Shown: positions 45,909-57,105, counted from the stretch's first letter. The stretch: DNA of 64,000 nucleotides from Martelella limonii (GCF_013344475.1 NZ_JABUOU010000003.1:186001-250000), one strand, 5' to 3'. Notes: generated by a model not told the origin, from the sequence alone. Made by a program: numbers and translations.

Positions 45909-47711
45909 ATGAGCAAGCTCACCCGTTTTTCCGTTTCCCCGCTCTCAGAAATGACCCGAAAGCTTGCCGATGTCGCCCATGGGCGGGAGGATCCCGACCT
46001 CGTGATCACAGGCGCACGGGTGCTGTCGACCTATAGCGAGCGCACGATCGAGGACCGCGAGATCTGGCTTTCGGGCGGGCGCATTGCCGCAGTTCGGAAG
46101 GCCGGCAGCTACAAGGGACGGCGCGCCACGCTCTACGATGCCCGCGGCGGCATCATCGCCCCCGGCCTCGTCGATCCGCATCTTCATATCGAATCGAGCA
46201 TGGTCACGGCCTGCGCCTATGCCGAGGCAGCCCTCCTCAACGGCACCACCACAATTTTCTGCGACAGCCACGAGATCGGCAATGTCATGGATGTCGCCGG
46301 CGTCGAGGCGATGCTGGAAGATGCCCGCCGGGCGCCGCTGTCGATCTACCTCACCGTTCCTTCGACTGTGCCGGCCACTTCGGCCGACATGGAAACGGCT
46401 GGCGGCGACCTGACCCCGGACAAGATCGCCCAGATCTTCGATAAATGGCCGGAGGCCATGGCGCTTGGCGAAAAGATGGACTTCGTTCCGGTGGCCATGA
46501 GCGACGAGCGCTCCCATGCCATCATTGCCGAATCGCTGAAGCGCGGCCGTCCGGTCTCCGGCCATGTCTACGGCCGCGAATTCGTGGCGGCCTATGCGGC
46601 TGCGGGCGTTACCGATACCCATGAGGCGATCGACCGCGAAATTGCCAATGATCTGCTGGAGGCAGGCGTCTGGATCTTCCTGCGCGGCGGCCCGCCGACC
46701 ACGCCCTGGCATTCGCTGCCCGAGGCGATCAAGGCGATCACGGAACTCGGCGCCTCCCACAAGCGCGTCGCGGTCTGCACCGACGACCGCGATGCGGACG
46801 ACCTCTTGATGTTCGGTCAGGACTGGGTCACCCGCCAGGCGGTGAAAGCTGGCATGACGCCGGAACAGGCCTGGTCGATGGGCTCGCTCCATGGCGCGAC
46901 CCGCTTCGGCCTCGGCGACGAGATCGGCGGGCTTGGCGGCGGCCGCCGCGCCGATCTGGTGCTGCTCGACGACACGCTCCAGCCGGTCAACACATGGTAT
47001 GGGGGCGAACTGGTGGTGGAAGACCGCCGGATCACGCCACTGCTTGACGAAGCCCTTTCCGACCGCTGGCGCTATCCGGATGCGGCCTATCACACGGTCA
47101 AGCTTCCCGAAGAGGTGAAGCTCATCCCGGACCTGCCGACCGAGCGCGTCAAGGCCCATTGCATCCGCACCGAGCTTCCCGGCATCACCGCCGTTCATGA
47201 CGTCATCGAACTGGAGCCTGCCAATGACTGGCAGACCCATTTCGACAAGCACGGGCTCTGCTTCGTGGCCGTGGTCGAGCGTCACGGCAAATCAAGCGGC
47301 AATGTGGCCCATGGCCTGCTGTCCGAATTCACGCTGAAGCGCGGCGCCGTCGCCTCCTCCGTCGGTCACGACAGCCACAATATCATCTTGGCCGGCACCA
47401 ATGAGGCCGATATGCAGGTGGCGCTGCGGGCAATCGAAGACACGCAGGGCGGCGTCTGCGTGGTGGCAGACGGCAAGGTGCGCGCCATGGTCGAACTGCC
47501 GATCGCGGGACTGCTTTCCGAAAAGCGGGTCCACGAGGTGGCAGACGAGGTGCGCGCCCTGAAGCTTGAATGGCAGGAGGCCGGCTGCGCCATCCCCTAT
47601 ATGGGCTTCAACCTGATCCCGCTTTCCGTAATCCCCGAAATCCGGATCACCGACAAGGGTCTGGTGCTGGTGCCGGAAATGGAAATCGCCGAGCTGTTCG
47701 AGCCTGCCTAG
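45909..47711 (+). CDS. ade: Adenine deaminase (Ade/AdeC family)
   Basis: A 600-residue amidohydrolase that converts adenine to hypoxanthine. Metal-binding and active-site segments are [24 protein letters not shown], the Ser-Asp-Glu in [29 protein letters not shown] and [29 protein letters not shown] and [11 protein letters not shown] follow. The ATG at 45909 has AAAGG upstream, whereas a TTG ten codons earlier does not. This purine-salvage enzyme stands alone beside an importer operon of unknown substrate. Specificity within the amidohydrolase group is not certain. Confidence 0.9.
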   Translation: MSKLTRFSVSPLSEMTRKLADVAHGREDPDLVITGARVLSTYSERTIEDREIWLSGGRIAAVRKAGSYKGRRATLYDARGGIIAPGLVDPHLHIESSMVTACAYAEAALLNGTTTIFCDSHEIGNVMDVAGVEAMLEDARRAPLSIYLTVPSTVPATSADMETAGGDLTPDKIAQIFDKWPEAMALGEKMDFVPVAMSDERSHAIIAESLKRGRPVSGHVYGREFVAAYAAAGVTDTHEAIDREIANDLLEAGVWIFLRGGPPTTPWHSLPEAIKAITELGASHKRVAVCTDDRDADDLLMFGQDWVTRQAVKAGMTPEQAWSMGSLHGATRFGLGDEIGGLGGGRRADLVLLDDTLQPVNTWYGGELVVEDRRITPLLDEALSDRWRYPDAAYHTVKLPEEVKLIPDLPTERVKAHCIRTELPGITAVHDVIELEPANDWQTHFDKHGLCFVAVVERHGKSSGNVAHGLLSEFTLKRGAVASSVGHDSHNIILAGTNEADMQVALRAIEDTQGGVCVVADGKVRAMVELPIAGLLSEKRVHEVADEVRALKLEWQEAGCAIPYMGFNLIPLSVIPEIRITDKGLVLVPEMEIAELFEPA

Positions 47712-47749
47712 TTCGGCTCGACCCAGGCTGATGCCCCGAAACGCAAGGC

Positions 47750-48250
47750 CTATCGCGGGGCTTTCAACGTCTTGCGGATATAGCTGTTGGCGGATCGGAA
47801 ATGCGACGGTCCGGCTGCCTCGGCATACCGGCCAAGCGTCCACGTCCCTGTCCAGGCGTGGACGCCTTTGGTATAGAGTTCGAGATCTTGCCGAGAGACG
47901 ATAAACGACCGCAATCTGTCGCAGGCGGCATCGAAATTTGAAAGCAGTTCGGCCCAGGGCGTTTCGTCGCCCTTTGCATAAAGCGGGGCGTTATAGGCCT
48001 TGAGCTGGTTCCATTTGTAGCCCTTGGCAGGCACGAACACCTCCCGGCCCGCAACGCCGTCTTCGTACCAATGATGGAGCTTGCCCATCCAGTGGGTTCG
48101 GTGCGCGATGATGCCCTTGATCGTGACGGGGTCATCAGGCGCGGACAAGGTCGACGTCTCCTCATCGACCTCTGTGAGCGTCTTTCTCAGCTTCGCAAGG
48201 TCCTTGTCAAAGACCGCGAGCAATTCGGATTTGTTCGTGGCTGCTGGCAT
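47750..48250 (-). CDS. ClbS/DfsB family four-helix bundle protein
   Basis: A 166-residue protein of the ClbS/DfsB family (DUF1706), related to the DinB four-helix bundle. Visible features are the helix SELLAVFDKDLAKLRKTLTE, the TIKGIIAHRTHWMGKLHHWY segment with possible metal-ligand histidines, KGYKWNQLKAYNAPLY, and WTLGRYAEAAGPSHFRSANSY. ClbS itself protects E. coli from its genotoxin colibactin, but most members have unknown roles. No colibactin genes are here. The ribosome-binding site is weak. It lies between two convergent/tandem neighbours and appears monocistronic. Confidence 0.85.
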   Translation of the reverse strand: MPAATNKSELLAVFDKDLAKLRKTLTEVDEETSTLSAPDDPVTIKGIIAHRTHWMGKLHHWYEDGVAGREVFVPAKGYKWNQLKAYNAPLYAKGDETPWAELLSNFDAACDRLRSFIVSRQDLELYTKGVHAWTGTWTLGRYAEAAGPSHFRSANSYIRKTLKAPR

Positions 48251-48336
48251 GGTTCATCACTATCGAGAAAGGATGAACCATGCCTTGATTCCGGTCAAAT
48301 CGATGGGACGAGAGCAAGGCGCCTTGGCGAGAGACC

Positions 48337-49395
<1,059 letters not shown>

Positions 49396-49406
49396 GACAA
49401 TCTCCT

Positions 49407-51497
49407 CTAAACCGGACGGACCCGGATGCGGGTGGAGGACAGCGCGCCCTCACGGACGAGCATGCCGGCAGCACCGCCCGCAAAGCTGTCGTCGCGAGCC
49501 TCGACGCGCGTCTCGCCGATCCTGGCCGCGATGCGATTGCCGGAAACCTCGGCCGTCATCGTGAAGGCGGTTTCGAGCCTGGTGTCGTATGGGGTCGAGG
49601 CCAGCACCTCTTCGGCGCCGTCCTTGCGGCGCACGATCTCGAGCGCGCCATCGAGCGTGACGCGGGCGAGGTAATACCGCTCCTGCCCTTCCGCCCGGAG
49701 CACCAGCCCGCCATAGGGGCCGAGATGCAGCATCAGATCGGCCTCGACCGCGTAATCCGTCCAGGAACGCCCGCCCTGCATGATCATGCCGTCGCCACGG
49801 TTCTGGCTGATGCGGATATCCTGCTGGAAGTGCTTGGAGAAAAAATGGACATTGCTGACGAAGGCGCGCCGCCAGAAATCGCCGGTGCCTGCCGGGCGCT
49901 TGAACGTCACATCCGGCACGCCGTCCCACCAGAGCTTTTCGACGAGCACGCGGCCATTGCAGCGCCCGTCAGGCGATGTCAGCACGATGCCGATCTCGGC
50001 GATCGGCTGGAAGCCGGTTTCCGGCACCGTCCATTCGAGCGTCGCCGATTTGCCGGGCGACACTGCGACCGCCTGCGCCATGTCGAGATCGACCAGCATA
50101 TCCGTGCCGTCATAATGGCGGAGCCTGAGCTTCGCCTCGACCGTGCCGGCATTCTGCGCCTCTGCCCGCACCTCGGCCCGCAGCGTCTGCCCGGCATGGA
50201 TGCGCGGGCTTGCGACGAGATCATAGGTGCGCATCCGGGTGGCATCGCGGGGGGAGAACACGGCGGTCGTGGCGGCCGCTTCCCGGCCGGGCGCAAGCGC
50301 GTGGTAATCGATGGCAAGAGCAGAACCCGTCCCGCTCACCTTCAGGCCCGCAAGCGCTGTCTCGCCGCCCTGCGGCAGGAAGCCCTGAACGGAACCGGGG
50401 AGCGAGAAGTGAAACTGAGCGCCACCCTTCGGCGCGGGAAGCGCCTCTTCACCCGCTAGCTTTCTTCCGAGATTTTCGAGCCAGAGCGCGATTTCGGCCG
50501 CATCGGTCACCGAACGCCCGCCATCGGCGGTCGAGATGAACAGCCGGTCGGCTACCGGGCCGCGCCAGTCCGGCCCGGCCTCGAGGCCGTCCAGCCCCAG
50601 CATGATGCCGTGCAGGCAACCCAGATTACCGGCATTGCAGTCTGTATCCCAGCCCGATGTGTTGACGATCATCTGGCCGCGCTGGAAATCATGGGGCGCA
50701 TGCAGCAGCGCCATGATCATCAGCGCGTGATTGGGTACGACGTGGCAATTGCCGGGATGTTTGTCGTAGCCGTAATTGTCCTCGATCCGCTGGCGGGTCG
50801 CCTCCCAATCCTCGTTGCCCGAGGTCCATTCGCGGATATCGGCAATCAGCTTGGCAATCAGGCTGTCCTTCGGAATGTAGGAGAGACCGGTGTCGAGCAG
50901 GTGGTTGACGTCCCGGCTGACGAAGGCTTCCGCTTCCATGGCAGCCCAGAGCACGGCAGCATTGACGGATTCACCGTCATGGCTGACTGAACCGGCCGCG
51001 CGTGCAAGCTTTGCCGCCTGCGCCGGATTGCCGGGCGAGACCAGCGCCCAGCCATCGATGAAGATCTGCGCGCCGATCTGTTCGGCGACGGTGGCGCCAT
51101 TGGTGGCGATCGAGCCGGATTCGGGCGCCTTGATGCCGCGCCTGAGGTTCAGCCAGGCGGTGTGCTCGGTGGAATTGCCGGCCCCGCCCCACCAGAGGAT
51201 CGACCGTTCCTCAATGATGTAGTTGAGCCAGGCCTTGCCGATATCCTCTGCCGAAAGATCCGCGGAGATGCCGTAATCGTCGAGCGCGCGCGGAAAGGTG
51301 AAGGTCCCGGCAATATCGTCATCGGTGACGATCAGCGGATCGCCCAGCCGGTCATGGACGTAATATTCGATCGGCCCGAGCTTTTGCAGGATATCGCGAT
51401 AGCGCCAGTTCTCGAACGGGCGGCCGAGATAGACGCCGATCAGCTTGCCGAGCACGCCGGCATAGACGCGGTCCTGATAATCTGAGGGGATGGACAT
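49407..51497 (-). CDS. ADP-ribosylglycohydrolase (DraG-fold) family protein fused to a C-terminal beta-sandwich
   Basis: A 696-residue two-part protein. Residues about 5-345 match the all-helical DraG/ADP-ribosylhydrolase fold, with the metal-binding Thr58-Asp59-Asp60 (IVTDDDIAG), and the second metal site [11 protein letters not shown] with GAVLG-like GIMLGLDG. From about 360 to the end is predicted beta-rich, with an Ig-like spacer and a LamG/DUF1080-like jelly roll ([48 protein letters not shown]). No signal peptide is seen. AAGGAG precedes the start at 51497. Location inside a CUT1 sugar operon suggests action on an imported glycoside or nucleoside rather than on proteins. Exact function unknown. 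Confidence 0.82.
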   Translation of the reverse strand: MSIPSDYQDRVYAGVLGKLIGVYLGRPFENWRYRDILQKLGPIEYYVHDRLGDPLIVTDDDIAGTFTFPRALDDYGISADLSAEDIGKAWLNYIIEERSILWWGGAGNSTEHTAWLNLRRGIKAPESGSIATNGATVAEQIGAQIFIDGWALVSPGNPAQAAKLARAAGSVSHDGESVNAAVLWAAMEAEAFVSRDVNHLLDTGLSYIPKDSLIAKLIADIREWTSGNEDWEATRQRIEDNYGYDKHPGNCHVVPNHALMIMALLHAPHDFQRGQMIVNTSGWDTDCNAGNLGCLHGIMLGLDGLEAGPDWRGPVADRLFISTADGGRSVTDAAEIALWLENLGRKLAGEEALPAPKGGAQFHFSLPGSVQGFLPQGGETALAGLKVSGTGSALAIDYHALAPGREAAATTAVFSPRDATRMRTYDLVASPRIHAGQTLRAEVRAEAQNAGTVEAKLRLRHYDGTDMLVDLDMAQAVAVSPGKSATLEWTVPETGFQPIAEIGIVLTSPDGRCNGRVLVEKLWWDGVPDVTFKRPAGTGDFWRRAFVSNVHFFSKHFQQDIRISQNRGDGMIMQGGRSWTDYAVEADLMLHLGPYGGLVLRAEGQERYYLARVTLDGALEIVRRKDGAEEVLASTPYDTRLETAFTMTAEVSGNRIAARIGETRVEARDDSFAGGAAGMLVREGALSSTRIRVRPV

Positions 51498-51510
51498 GTA
51501 AGGCTCCTTG

Positions 51511-52344
51511 TCAGCCCTTCACCGAGCCGCCGGCCATGCCTTCAATGAAGCGGCGCTGCAGCAGGACGAAGAGAATTACGATGGGCAGAATGATGATGAG
51601 GGCCGCCGCCATGACCACGCCCCAGTCGGACGAGTACTGGCCGGACAGCAGGAAGAACGAGACCACGGCGGTGAGCCGCTCCTGCCCCTGCAGGAAGGTG
51701 GTTGCGATCAGGAATTCGTTCCACGAGTAAAGCCCGATGATCAGCGCCACGGTCAGGATGCCGGGCGAGACGATCGGCAGGAATACGCGGGAAAACACCT
51801 GCCAGTGGCTTGCACCGTCAATCAGGGCCGCCTCTTCCAGTTCCTTCGGCACCGCCAGGAAATAGGTTCTGAGCAGCATGATCGCGAAGGGCGAATAGAC
51901 GGCGGTGTAGATGAAGGCGACCGCTACCGGATTGTTGATCAGCCCCATCCGGGCAAAGCCGAAATAGAGCGGAAACAGGAAGAGCTGGATCGGCGCGGTG
52001 GTGCTCGCCAGCAGATAGAAGGTCAGGATCTTCCAGGTCTTGATCTTGCGCCGCGCCAGAACATAGGCCGTCAGCGAGCCGGTGGTGCACACCAGCACGA
52101 TGGTCATGCCGGTCAGAAGCGCCGAATTCAAAAGCGTCCGGCTGAAATTGGCGTCCGACCAGGCACGGGCGAAATTGTCCCAGCGCAATTGCGACGGCAG
52201 CGCCAGCGGGTTCTGCACGATTTCCTGCGAGCCTTTCAACGAATTCAGCACCAGAAGGGCGATCGGAAACAGGGTGATCGCAAGCAGAATGCCGAGAGTG
52301 ATGTAGGCGATGATGCGGGTAATCCGGCTTTCGGACGTGTTCAT
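51511..52344 (-). CDS. Sugar ABC transporter permease, MalG type (CUT1)
   Basis: A 277-residue permease with six helices and the EAA loop EEAALIDGASHWQVFSRVFLP, characteristic of the MalG branch (C-terminal GGSVKG). The start overlaps the MalF-type stop by 4 bp. It forms the membrane channel with that partner. Confidence 0.94.
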   Translation of the reverse strand: MNTSESRITRIIAYITLGILLAITLFPIALLVLNSLKGSQEIVQNPLALPSQLRWDNFARAWSDANFSRTLLNSALLTGMTIVLVCTTGSLTAYVLARRKIKTWKILTFYLLASTTAPIQLFLFPLYFGFARMGLINNPVAVAFIYTAVYSPFAIMLLRTYFLAVPKELEEAALIDGASHWQVFSRVFLPIVSPGILTVALIIGLYSWNEFLIATTFLQGQERLTAVVSFFLLSGQYSSDWGVVMAAALIIILPIVILFVLLQRRFIEGMAGGSVKG

Positions 52345-53186
52345 TGGTCGAACTCCCTGGCCTGGGCACGGATGTAGAAGATGGTGGCGGCAAGGCCGAA
52401 CAGGCTGATCACCACGGAAATCGCCGCCGCCCTGCCAACCGCCAGATCATAAAAGGCGGAGCGATAGGCGAAGGTGGAAAGCACTTCCGATGAAAAGGCC
52501 GGACCGCCCTGGGTGAGGATGTAGACGAAGTCGAACACCAGGAACGACCAGATCACCGTCATGATCATCATCAGCGTGATCGTCGGGCGAATGCCGGGCA
52601 GGAGCACGTAGCGGATGATCTGGGTGAAGGTCGCGCCTTCAACGCGGGCGGCCTCAACCTGTTCGGCGGGCACCTGCCGGAGCGCTGCGAAGAAGATGAC
52701 GCAGAGAAAGCCCCACCAGTGCCAGAGGTCGACCGTGGCAATGCCGTAAAGCGCGGTCGAGGTTTCGGCGAGCGGGTTTGCGACATCGAGCCCCATGCGC
52801 TGGAGGAGGCCCGCAATGCCGGTGATCGGCGAGAAGATCATGCCCTGCCAGATCCGCGCCGTGATGGCGGTCGCGATGATCACCGGCAGGAAATAGATCA
52901 CCTGGAAATAGTTGGAGCCGCGTCGGGCCACCAGCATCATGGTGGCCGCAAGCAGGCCCATGGCGATCGGCACGGTCAGGAAAATCAGCGTCCAGATGAT
53001 GTTGTTGGTCAGCGCCGTCCAGAACACGCTGTCATGCCAGAGCGCCTGGAAATTCCCCAGCCCGACGAAGCTCGGCATGGTGATGCCGTCCCATTCGAAG
53101 AATGCCAGGAATATGGTGATGAGCGCCGGCACGGCGATGATCGCAACATTGATCAGCAATGTCGGCAGGACGTAGAGACGATGCAT
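52341..53186 (-). CDS. Sugar ABC transporter permease, MalF type (CUT1)
   Basis: A 281-residue permease with six helices and the EAA loop VEAARVEGATFTQIIRYVLLP. AAAGG precedes the ATG at 53186. A strong hairpin lies in the 99-bp gap after the solute-binding-protein gene. Confidence 0.94.
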   Translation of the reverse strand: MHRLYVLPTLLINVAIIAVPALITIFLAFFEWDGITMPSFVGLGNFQALWHDSVFWTALTNNIIWTLIFLTVPIAMGLLAATMMLVARRGSNYFQVIYFLPVIIATAITARIWQGMIFSPITGIAGLLQRMGLDVANPLAETSTALYGIATVDLWHWWGFLCVIFFAALRQVPAEQVEAARVEGATFTQIIRYVLLPGIRPTITLMMIMTVIWSFLVFDFVYILTQGGPAFSSEVLSTFAYRSAFYDLAVGRAAAISVVISLFGLAATIFYIRAQAREFDQ

Positions 53187-53243
53187 GGAAATACCTTTCC
53201 AGAGCGAAGACAGGCTTCTTTCCGGTCGCGCTTTGCGCAGTCT

Positions 53244-53273
53244 GTCCGCGCGCCGCGAAGGCGGCGCACGGAC
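53244..53273 (-). other. Strong hairpin between the sugar-binding-protein and permease genes
   Basis: GTCCGCGCGCCGC (53244-53256) and GCGGCGCACGGAC (53261-53273) pair over 13 bp with one mismatch and a 4-nt loop. It lies 13 bp after the binding-protein stop on the minus strand with no T-tract. It probably stabilises the binding-protein mRNA or limits read-through. Confidence 0.6.
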
Positions 53274-53285
53274 GCTTTCAAGCCG

Positions 53286-54590
53286 TTACCGGGCAGGCAC
53301 CGCAGGCGCCTTGCCGTCCTTGAATTCCTTCTCGAACGTGTCGTTCAGCTTGGTCAGAAACGCCGTGCTGTCGATCTTGTCGAGCCAGACTTCCTCGATG
53401 CCGTTGATCAGATAGCTGTCGGTCGCCGGCGGCAGGAAGGTCCAGGTGGTGTAGCCGTAATTGCCGTCATTCACGGAGGACGCGAGCGTCTTCATCGTTT
53501 CGGTAAAGAGCGGCGAAACATCGCTTGCCATCGTGACGTTGGAAATATCCTTGAGCGGAATGTTCCACTCACCCTGCCAGGCCGAGTTCATCGAGCCGTA
53601 GACTTCGGGCGAGAACACGAAATTGATCACGGCCGCCGCGCCGTCCGGATTGGTGGCTTTCTCGGCAATCGAGAAGGTCGAACCAACGCCGAGCGGGAAC
53701 ACCGGGTCGCCGCTTGCGCTCGGAAAGCCGACGAAACCGGCTTCGGAATTGTCCTTCTTGGAATAGGTTGCGACGTTCTGGAACTGCCAGGTGCCGGTCG
53801 GCATCATGCCCGCGCGGCCGGATGCCATCATGTCGGCAGCCTGTTCGGAGCCTTGCATGGAGAAATAGTTCTTGCCGAAATAGCCCTTCTCCCACCACGT
53901 GTTCAGCCGGTCGATCGACTGGACGAAGGGTTCGGCAGTCCACGGCATTTCGCCGCGCAGCGCCTTGTTGAGGTTTTCGGGACCGGCAACGGCGTTGAGC
54001 GCCATGGTCACAAACCATTCATTGGTGCCACGCCAGTCGGCATTGCCGGCGGCAAACGGCGTGATGCCTTCGGCCAGCATCTTGTCGGCAAGCGCTTCGA
54101 GCTCATCGAGGCTCGTCGGCGCTTCCCAGCCTTTTTCCTCAAACAGCGTCTTGTTGTAGAACAGGCCGAGCGTCTCATAGGTCTTGGGCAGCGCATAGAG
54201 CTTGTCGTTATAGCGGCCCATTTCGAGGAAGACCTGCAGGACGCGGTCATTCCAGCCATATTTGGCGGCATAGTCGTCAAGCGCCTTCAGCTGGCCGGAC
54301 TGAGCCATCGGCGCGACATAGCTTGGACCGGGCGTATAGACCACATCCGGACCATTGCCGGAGAGCATGGCGACGCGCAGCTGCTTGTCGAGCTCGTTGC
54401 CACGGTAATCGACCACCAGATTGTAATCCGGATTTGCCTTGTCAAAAGGCTCGACGATGTTTTCCGAAATCAGCTTCTGCTGATCGGGCGTGGCCTGCTC
54501 ATACCACCAGCTCACCTTCTCCTGAGCGGCGGCGAACTGGGCCGTGCCGATGATGACGGCGGCCGTGGTCAGCAATCTCATCATAGTCAT
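53286..54590 (-). CDS. Sugar ABC transporter substrate-binding protein (CUT1)
   Basis: A 434-residue extracellular solute-binding protein (family 1). A signal peptide MTMMRLLTTAAVIIGTAQFA ends AFAAAQ. WWYEQATPDQQKLISENIVE, then VLYNKTLF-type FYNKTLFEEKGWEAPTSLDE, and MMPTGTWQFQNV resemble the UgpB/maltose-binding family. The ligand cannot be assigned; the DraG-fold enzyme downstream is the only hint. It starts 18 bp after the LacI stop. Confidence 0.93.
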   Translation of the reverse strand: MTMMRLLTTAAVIIGTAQFAAAQEKVSWWYEQATPDQQKLISENIVEPFDKANPDYNLVVDYRGNELDKQLRVAMLSGNGPDVVYTPGPSYVAPMAQSGQLKALDDYAAKYGWNDRVLQVFLEMGRYNDKLYALPKTYETLGLFYNKTLFEEKGWEAPTSLDELEALADKMLAEGITPFAAGNADWRGTNEWFVTMALNAVAGPENLNKALRGEMPWTAEPFVQSIDRLNTWWEKGYFGKNYFSMQGSEQAADMMASGRAGMMPTGTWQFQNVATYSKKDNSEAGFVGFPSASGDPVFPLGVGSTFSIAEKATNPDGAAAVINFVFSPEVYGSMNSAWQGEWNIPLKDISNVTMASDVSPLFTETMKTLASSVNDGNYGYTTWTFLPPATDSYLINGIEEVWLDKIDSTAFLTKLNDTFEKEFKDGKAPAVPAR

Positions 54591-54607
54591 TGCATTTCCT
54601 CCCTGCG

Positions 54608-55633
54608 TTAAACATTCACCGCAGCTGGTGCAGCTACGGATTTCCGGATGATGATCTGGTGAGGCATTTCCTCCGCCTCACCAGGCGCTTCCGCATCGTT
54701 TGCAAGACGCGCGAGAAGCTTTTCAGCCGCAGCCGCCCCGAGCCTGTCCTGAAACTGCGCCACGGTGGTGAGCGAGGGCGTCACCAGCTCGGCGGCCAGG
54801 ATGTCGTCGAAACCTGCAACGGAAATGTCGTCTGGAATGGCGAGGCCGTGGGCGATCAGGCTTTGCATCACGCCGATCGCCATCAGATCATTGGCTGCGA
54901 TAATGGCTGTCACGGGTGCGCCGCTTTCCACCAATGCGGCAGCGGCGCTGCGCCCGCCTTCCACGGTAAAATTCTCCGCCTCGCTCACATTCGGCGCGGC
55001 GCCCGCGGCTTCCATGGCCGCAAGATAGCCGCCGAGACGCACCCGTTGCGGTCCGCCGGGCGCTGCGATCATGGTGATGTCGCGATGGCCGAGCGAAAGC
55101 AGATGCTCCGTCAGCGCGCGGGCGGCCGCCTCGTTGTCGATATAGAGATCGTCGATCGGCAGCGGACCGCCGCTCTTGCGGCTGACCTCGATGCGCACGA
55201 TCGGAACGCCCGCCTTGCCGAGCGGCGCAAGATCACGCGCGCCGAGATTGAAGAACACGCCGACAATGCCGTCGAAGCGCCCATGAAGCGCTGCCTGGAC
55301 CACCTGACGCTCATTGGCTTCGCGCCCCTCGGTGTCGATCGTGATGACCTCATAACCGGCTGCGCGCGCGACCTTCTGCACAGCCACGACCAGCGAAGGA
55401 TAGAAGGGATTGGAAAGGTCCGGCACCACGCAGGCGATCACATGGGTCCGCTGGGTCCGCAGCGCCTGGGCAAAGCGGTTGGGCTGATAGCCGAGCTCGG
55501 CGATGGCCGCCTCGATCCGCTCCGCAGTCTCGGGCGCAACCTTGTCCCGACCGCCATTCAGCACCAGCGAGACCGTTGCCTGCGCAACGCCCGCCCGCTC
55601 GGCCACTTCCTTTTGCGTAACCCTCCGCGGCAA
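54608..55633 (-). CDS. LacI-family transcriptional repressor of the sugar operon
   Basis: A 341-residue LacI regulator. The helix-turn-helix is PRRVTQKEVAERAGVAQATV with SLVLNGG and the hinge RFAQALRTQ. The periplasmic-binding-like effector domain runs from IACVVPDLSNPFY to the end. The start is placed at TTG 55633, because GGGAGG lies 7 nt upstream and the next residues match usual LacI N-termini. An in-frame ATG at 55648 lies inside an operator and lacks a ribosome-binding site. It is the first gene of the operon, so the paired operators upstream should make it autoregulated. Confidence 0.85.
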   Translation of the reverse strand: MPRRVTQKEVAERAGVAQATVSLVLNGGRDKVAPETAERIEAAIAELGYQPNRFAQALRTQRTHVIACVVPDLSNPFYPSLVVAVQKVARAAGYEVITIDTEGREANERQVVQAALHGRFDGIVGVFFNLGARDLAPLGKAGVPIVRIEVSRKSGGPLPIDDLYIDNEAAARALTEHLLSLGHRDITMIAAPGGPQRVRLGGYLAAMEAAGAAPNVSEAENFTVEGGRSAAAALVESGAPVTAIIAANDLMAIGVMQSLIAHGLAIPDDISVAGFDDILAAELVTPSLTTVAQFQDRLGAAAAEKLLARLANDAEAPGEAEEMPHQIIIRKSVAAPAAVNV

Positions 55634-55646
55634 CCCATAACCTCCC

Positions 55647-55683
55647 ATTGCTACGTAACAATAGCTTATTGATACGTAGCAAT
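55647..55683. promoter_or_regulatory. Two palindromic LacI-type operators in tandem
   Basis: ATTGCTACGTAACAAT (55647-55662) and ATTGATACGTAGCAAT (55668-55683) are near-perfect 16-bp palindromes around TACGTA, 21 bp apart centre to centre, two helical turns. Together they also form a larger symmetrical unit. The first overlaps the ribosome-binding region of the LacI gene. Cooperative repression of the whole operon is expected. Confidence 0.8.
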
Positions 55684-55860
55684 AAGTCAATCGGCTTTAA
55701 AAAATTTCATGGCCGCAGATCGTTGCGAGATGGTGGAACAAGCGATGGAGTGCGCTATGCCGGGGTGACAGAGGGCCCGGTCATTAAAAATTCACGGAAC
55801 AATATTCCTGTTACAAACAGCATGTAGTAAGCCCAGTTTAGATGTTTCCAGGGATTTCAG
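55684..55860. promoter_or_regulatory. phoR upstream region
   Basis: This holds the LacI operon promoter edge and the phoR promoter. GGAA-CAATA-TTCC (around 55796-55808) is a small dyad. CTGTTACAAACAG near 55808 recalls half of a Pho box but does not fit well. No gene is present. Confidence 0.35.
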
Positions 55861-57105
55861 GTGAACCGCGTGGATGGGATATTGAGCAGCTTTGCAGCGC
55901 GCGCAAAGTCAGCGCAGTTCGTGCTGCTGGCAGCGACCGCCGTCGCGATTGCCGCGCTTGTCTCTGCGGCAGTGCCGGTACCTGCCATTGCTGCGGGCTG
56001 GTGCCTGATCGTGATCGCGGCCCTTGCCGGCAATCCGCCGCGCGCCGAAAGCGCGGAGCAGGATATTCCGGCCCGGCCCGAGGCCACGATTGCGGGCGAG
56101 CTTGACGATCCGCCGCGCTTCCTGGATGAAATCGACCTCGCCATCTATCTTCTGGCGGCCGATGGCACCGTGATCTTCCAGAACCGATCAGCCGCCGACA
56201 CTTTCGGCAAGTTCCCGCTCGGCGCGCACATTTCAGCCCGGATGCGGGCGCCGGGCGTGCTCGACATCATCCGCGACACGCTGGCAAACGACAGGGTCAA
56301 CCAGATCGAATATTCCGAACGCCTGCCATCAGAACGGGTCTATCTGGTGCGCTCCGCACCGGTCGCCGACACCGCAGGGCCCGTGTTCATGCTGGTGCTG
56401 CGCGACGTGTCCGAAGCGCGCCGGATCGACCGCATGCGCTCCGATTTCGTTGCCAATGCCAGCCACGAACTGCGCACGCCGCTGGCCTCGCTGCGCGGCT
56501 ATATCGAAACCTTGCAGGGCCCCGCCAAGCACGACGCCAAGGCGCAGGAGCGGTTCCTGCCGATCATGCTCGATCAGGCGACCCGCATGAGCCGACTGGT
56601 GGACGACCTGATGAGCCTGTCGCGGCTGGAGGCGCGCGCCCATCTTCCGCCGGATCAGAAAGTGGCGCTCAACGATCTGCTCGGCCATGTCCGCGACAGC
56701 CTGCTTCCTCTTGCAGAAGAGCTGGAAGTCTCGATCCACCTGTTCATGCCCGAAGACAAGGTGATGGTGAACGGCGACAAGGACGAGCTCGTCGAAGTCT
56801 TTGAAAACCTGATCGAGAATGCCTGCAAATATGGCAGCGAAGGCGGCAAGGTCGAGGTCTACCTCAAGGCGCTGCCGCCGTCCGGCGCGGAAGTCTCGGT
56901 GGTCGACCATGGACCGGGCATTCCCGCCGAGCACGTGCCGCGCCTGACCGAACGTTTCTATCGCGTTTCGGTTGCAGACAGCCGTTCGAAGAAGGGCACC
57001 GGGCTTGGCCTGGCAATCGTCAAGCACATCCTCACCCGGCACAAGGCGCGGCTCGCGGTGAAATCCGAGGTTGGCCAGGGCACCACCTTCACCGTCCGGT
57101 TCTGA
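55861..57105 (+). CDS. phoR: Phosphate-regulon sensor histidine kinase PhoR
   Basis: A 414-residue sensor kinase. One or two N-terminal membrane segments (FVLLAATAVAIAALVSAA, AAGWCLIVIAALAG) lead to a PAS-like domain (about residues 90-185). The dimerisation domain has phosphoacceptor His202 in ASHELRTPLASL, and the ATPase has LIENACKYG (N box), VVDHGPGIP (G1), RFYRVS (F box) and GTGLGLAIV (G2). A GTG start at 55861 has AGGGA upstream. It begins the phoR-pstSCAB-phoU-phoB gene set and would phosphorylate PhoB under phosphate limitation. Confidence 0.93.
   Translation: MNRVDGILSSFAARAKSAQFVLLAATAVAIAALVSAAVPVPAIAAGWCLIVIAALAGNPPRAESAEQDIPARPEATIAGELDDPPRFLDEIDLAIYLLAADGTVIFQNRSAADTFGKFPLGAHISARMRAPGVLDIIRDTLANDRVNQIEYSERLPSERVYLVRSAPVADTAGPVFMLVLRDVSEARRIDRMRSDFVANASHELRTPLASLRGYIETLQGPAKHDAKAQERFLPIMLDQATRMSRLVDDLMSLSRLEARAHLPPDQKVALNDLLGHVRDSLLPLAEELEVSIHLFMPEDKVMVNGDKDELVEVFENLIENACKYGSEGGKVEVYLKALPPSGAEVSVVDHGPGIPAEHVPRLTERFYRVSVADSRSKKGTGLGLAIVKHILTRHKARLAVKSEVGQGTTFTVRF

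Noticed and set aside
55796..55830. Possible Pho box upstream of phoR
   Set aside because: Only one half-site (CTGTTAC) resembles the consensus and the second half does not match.
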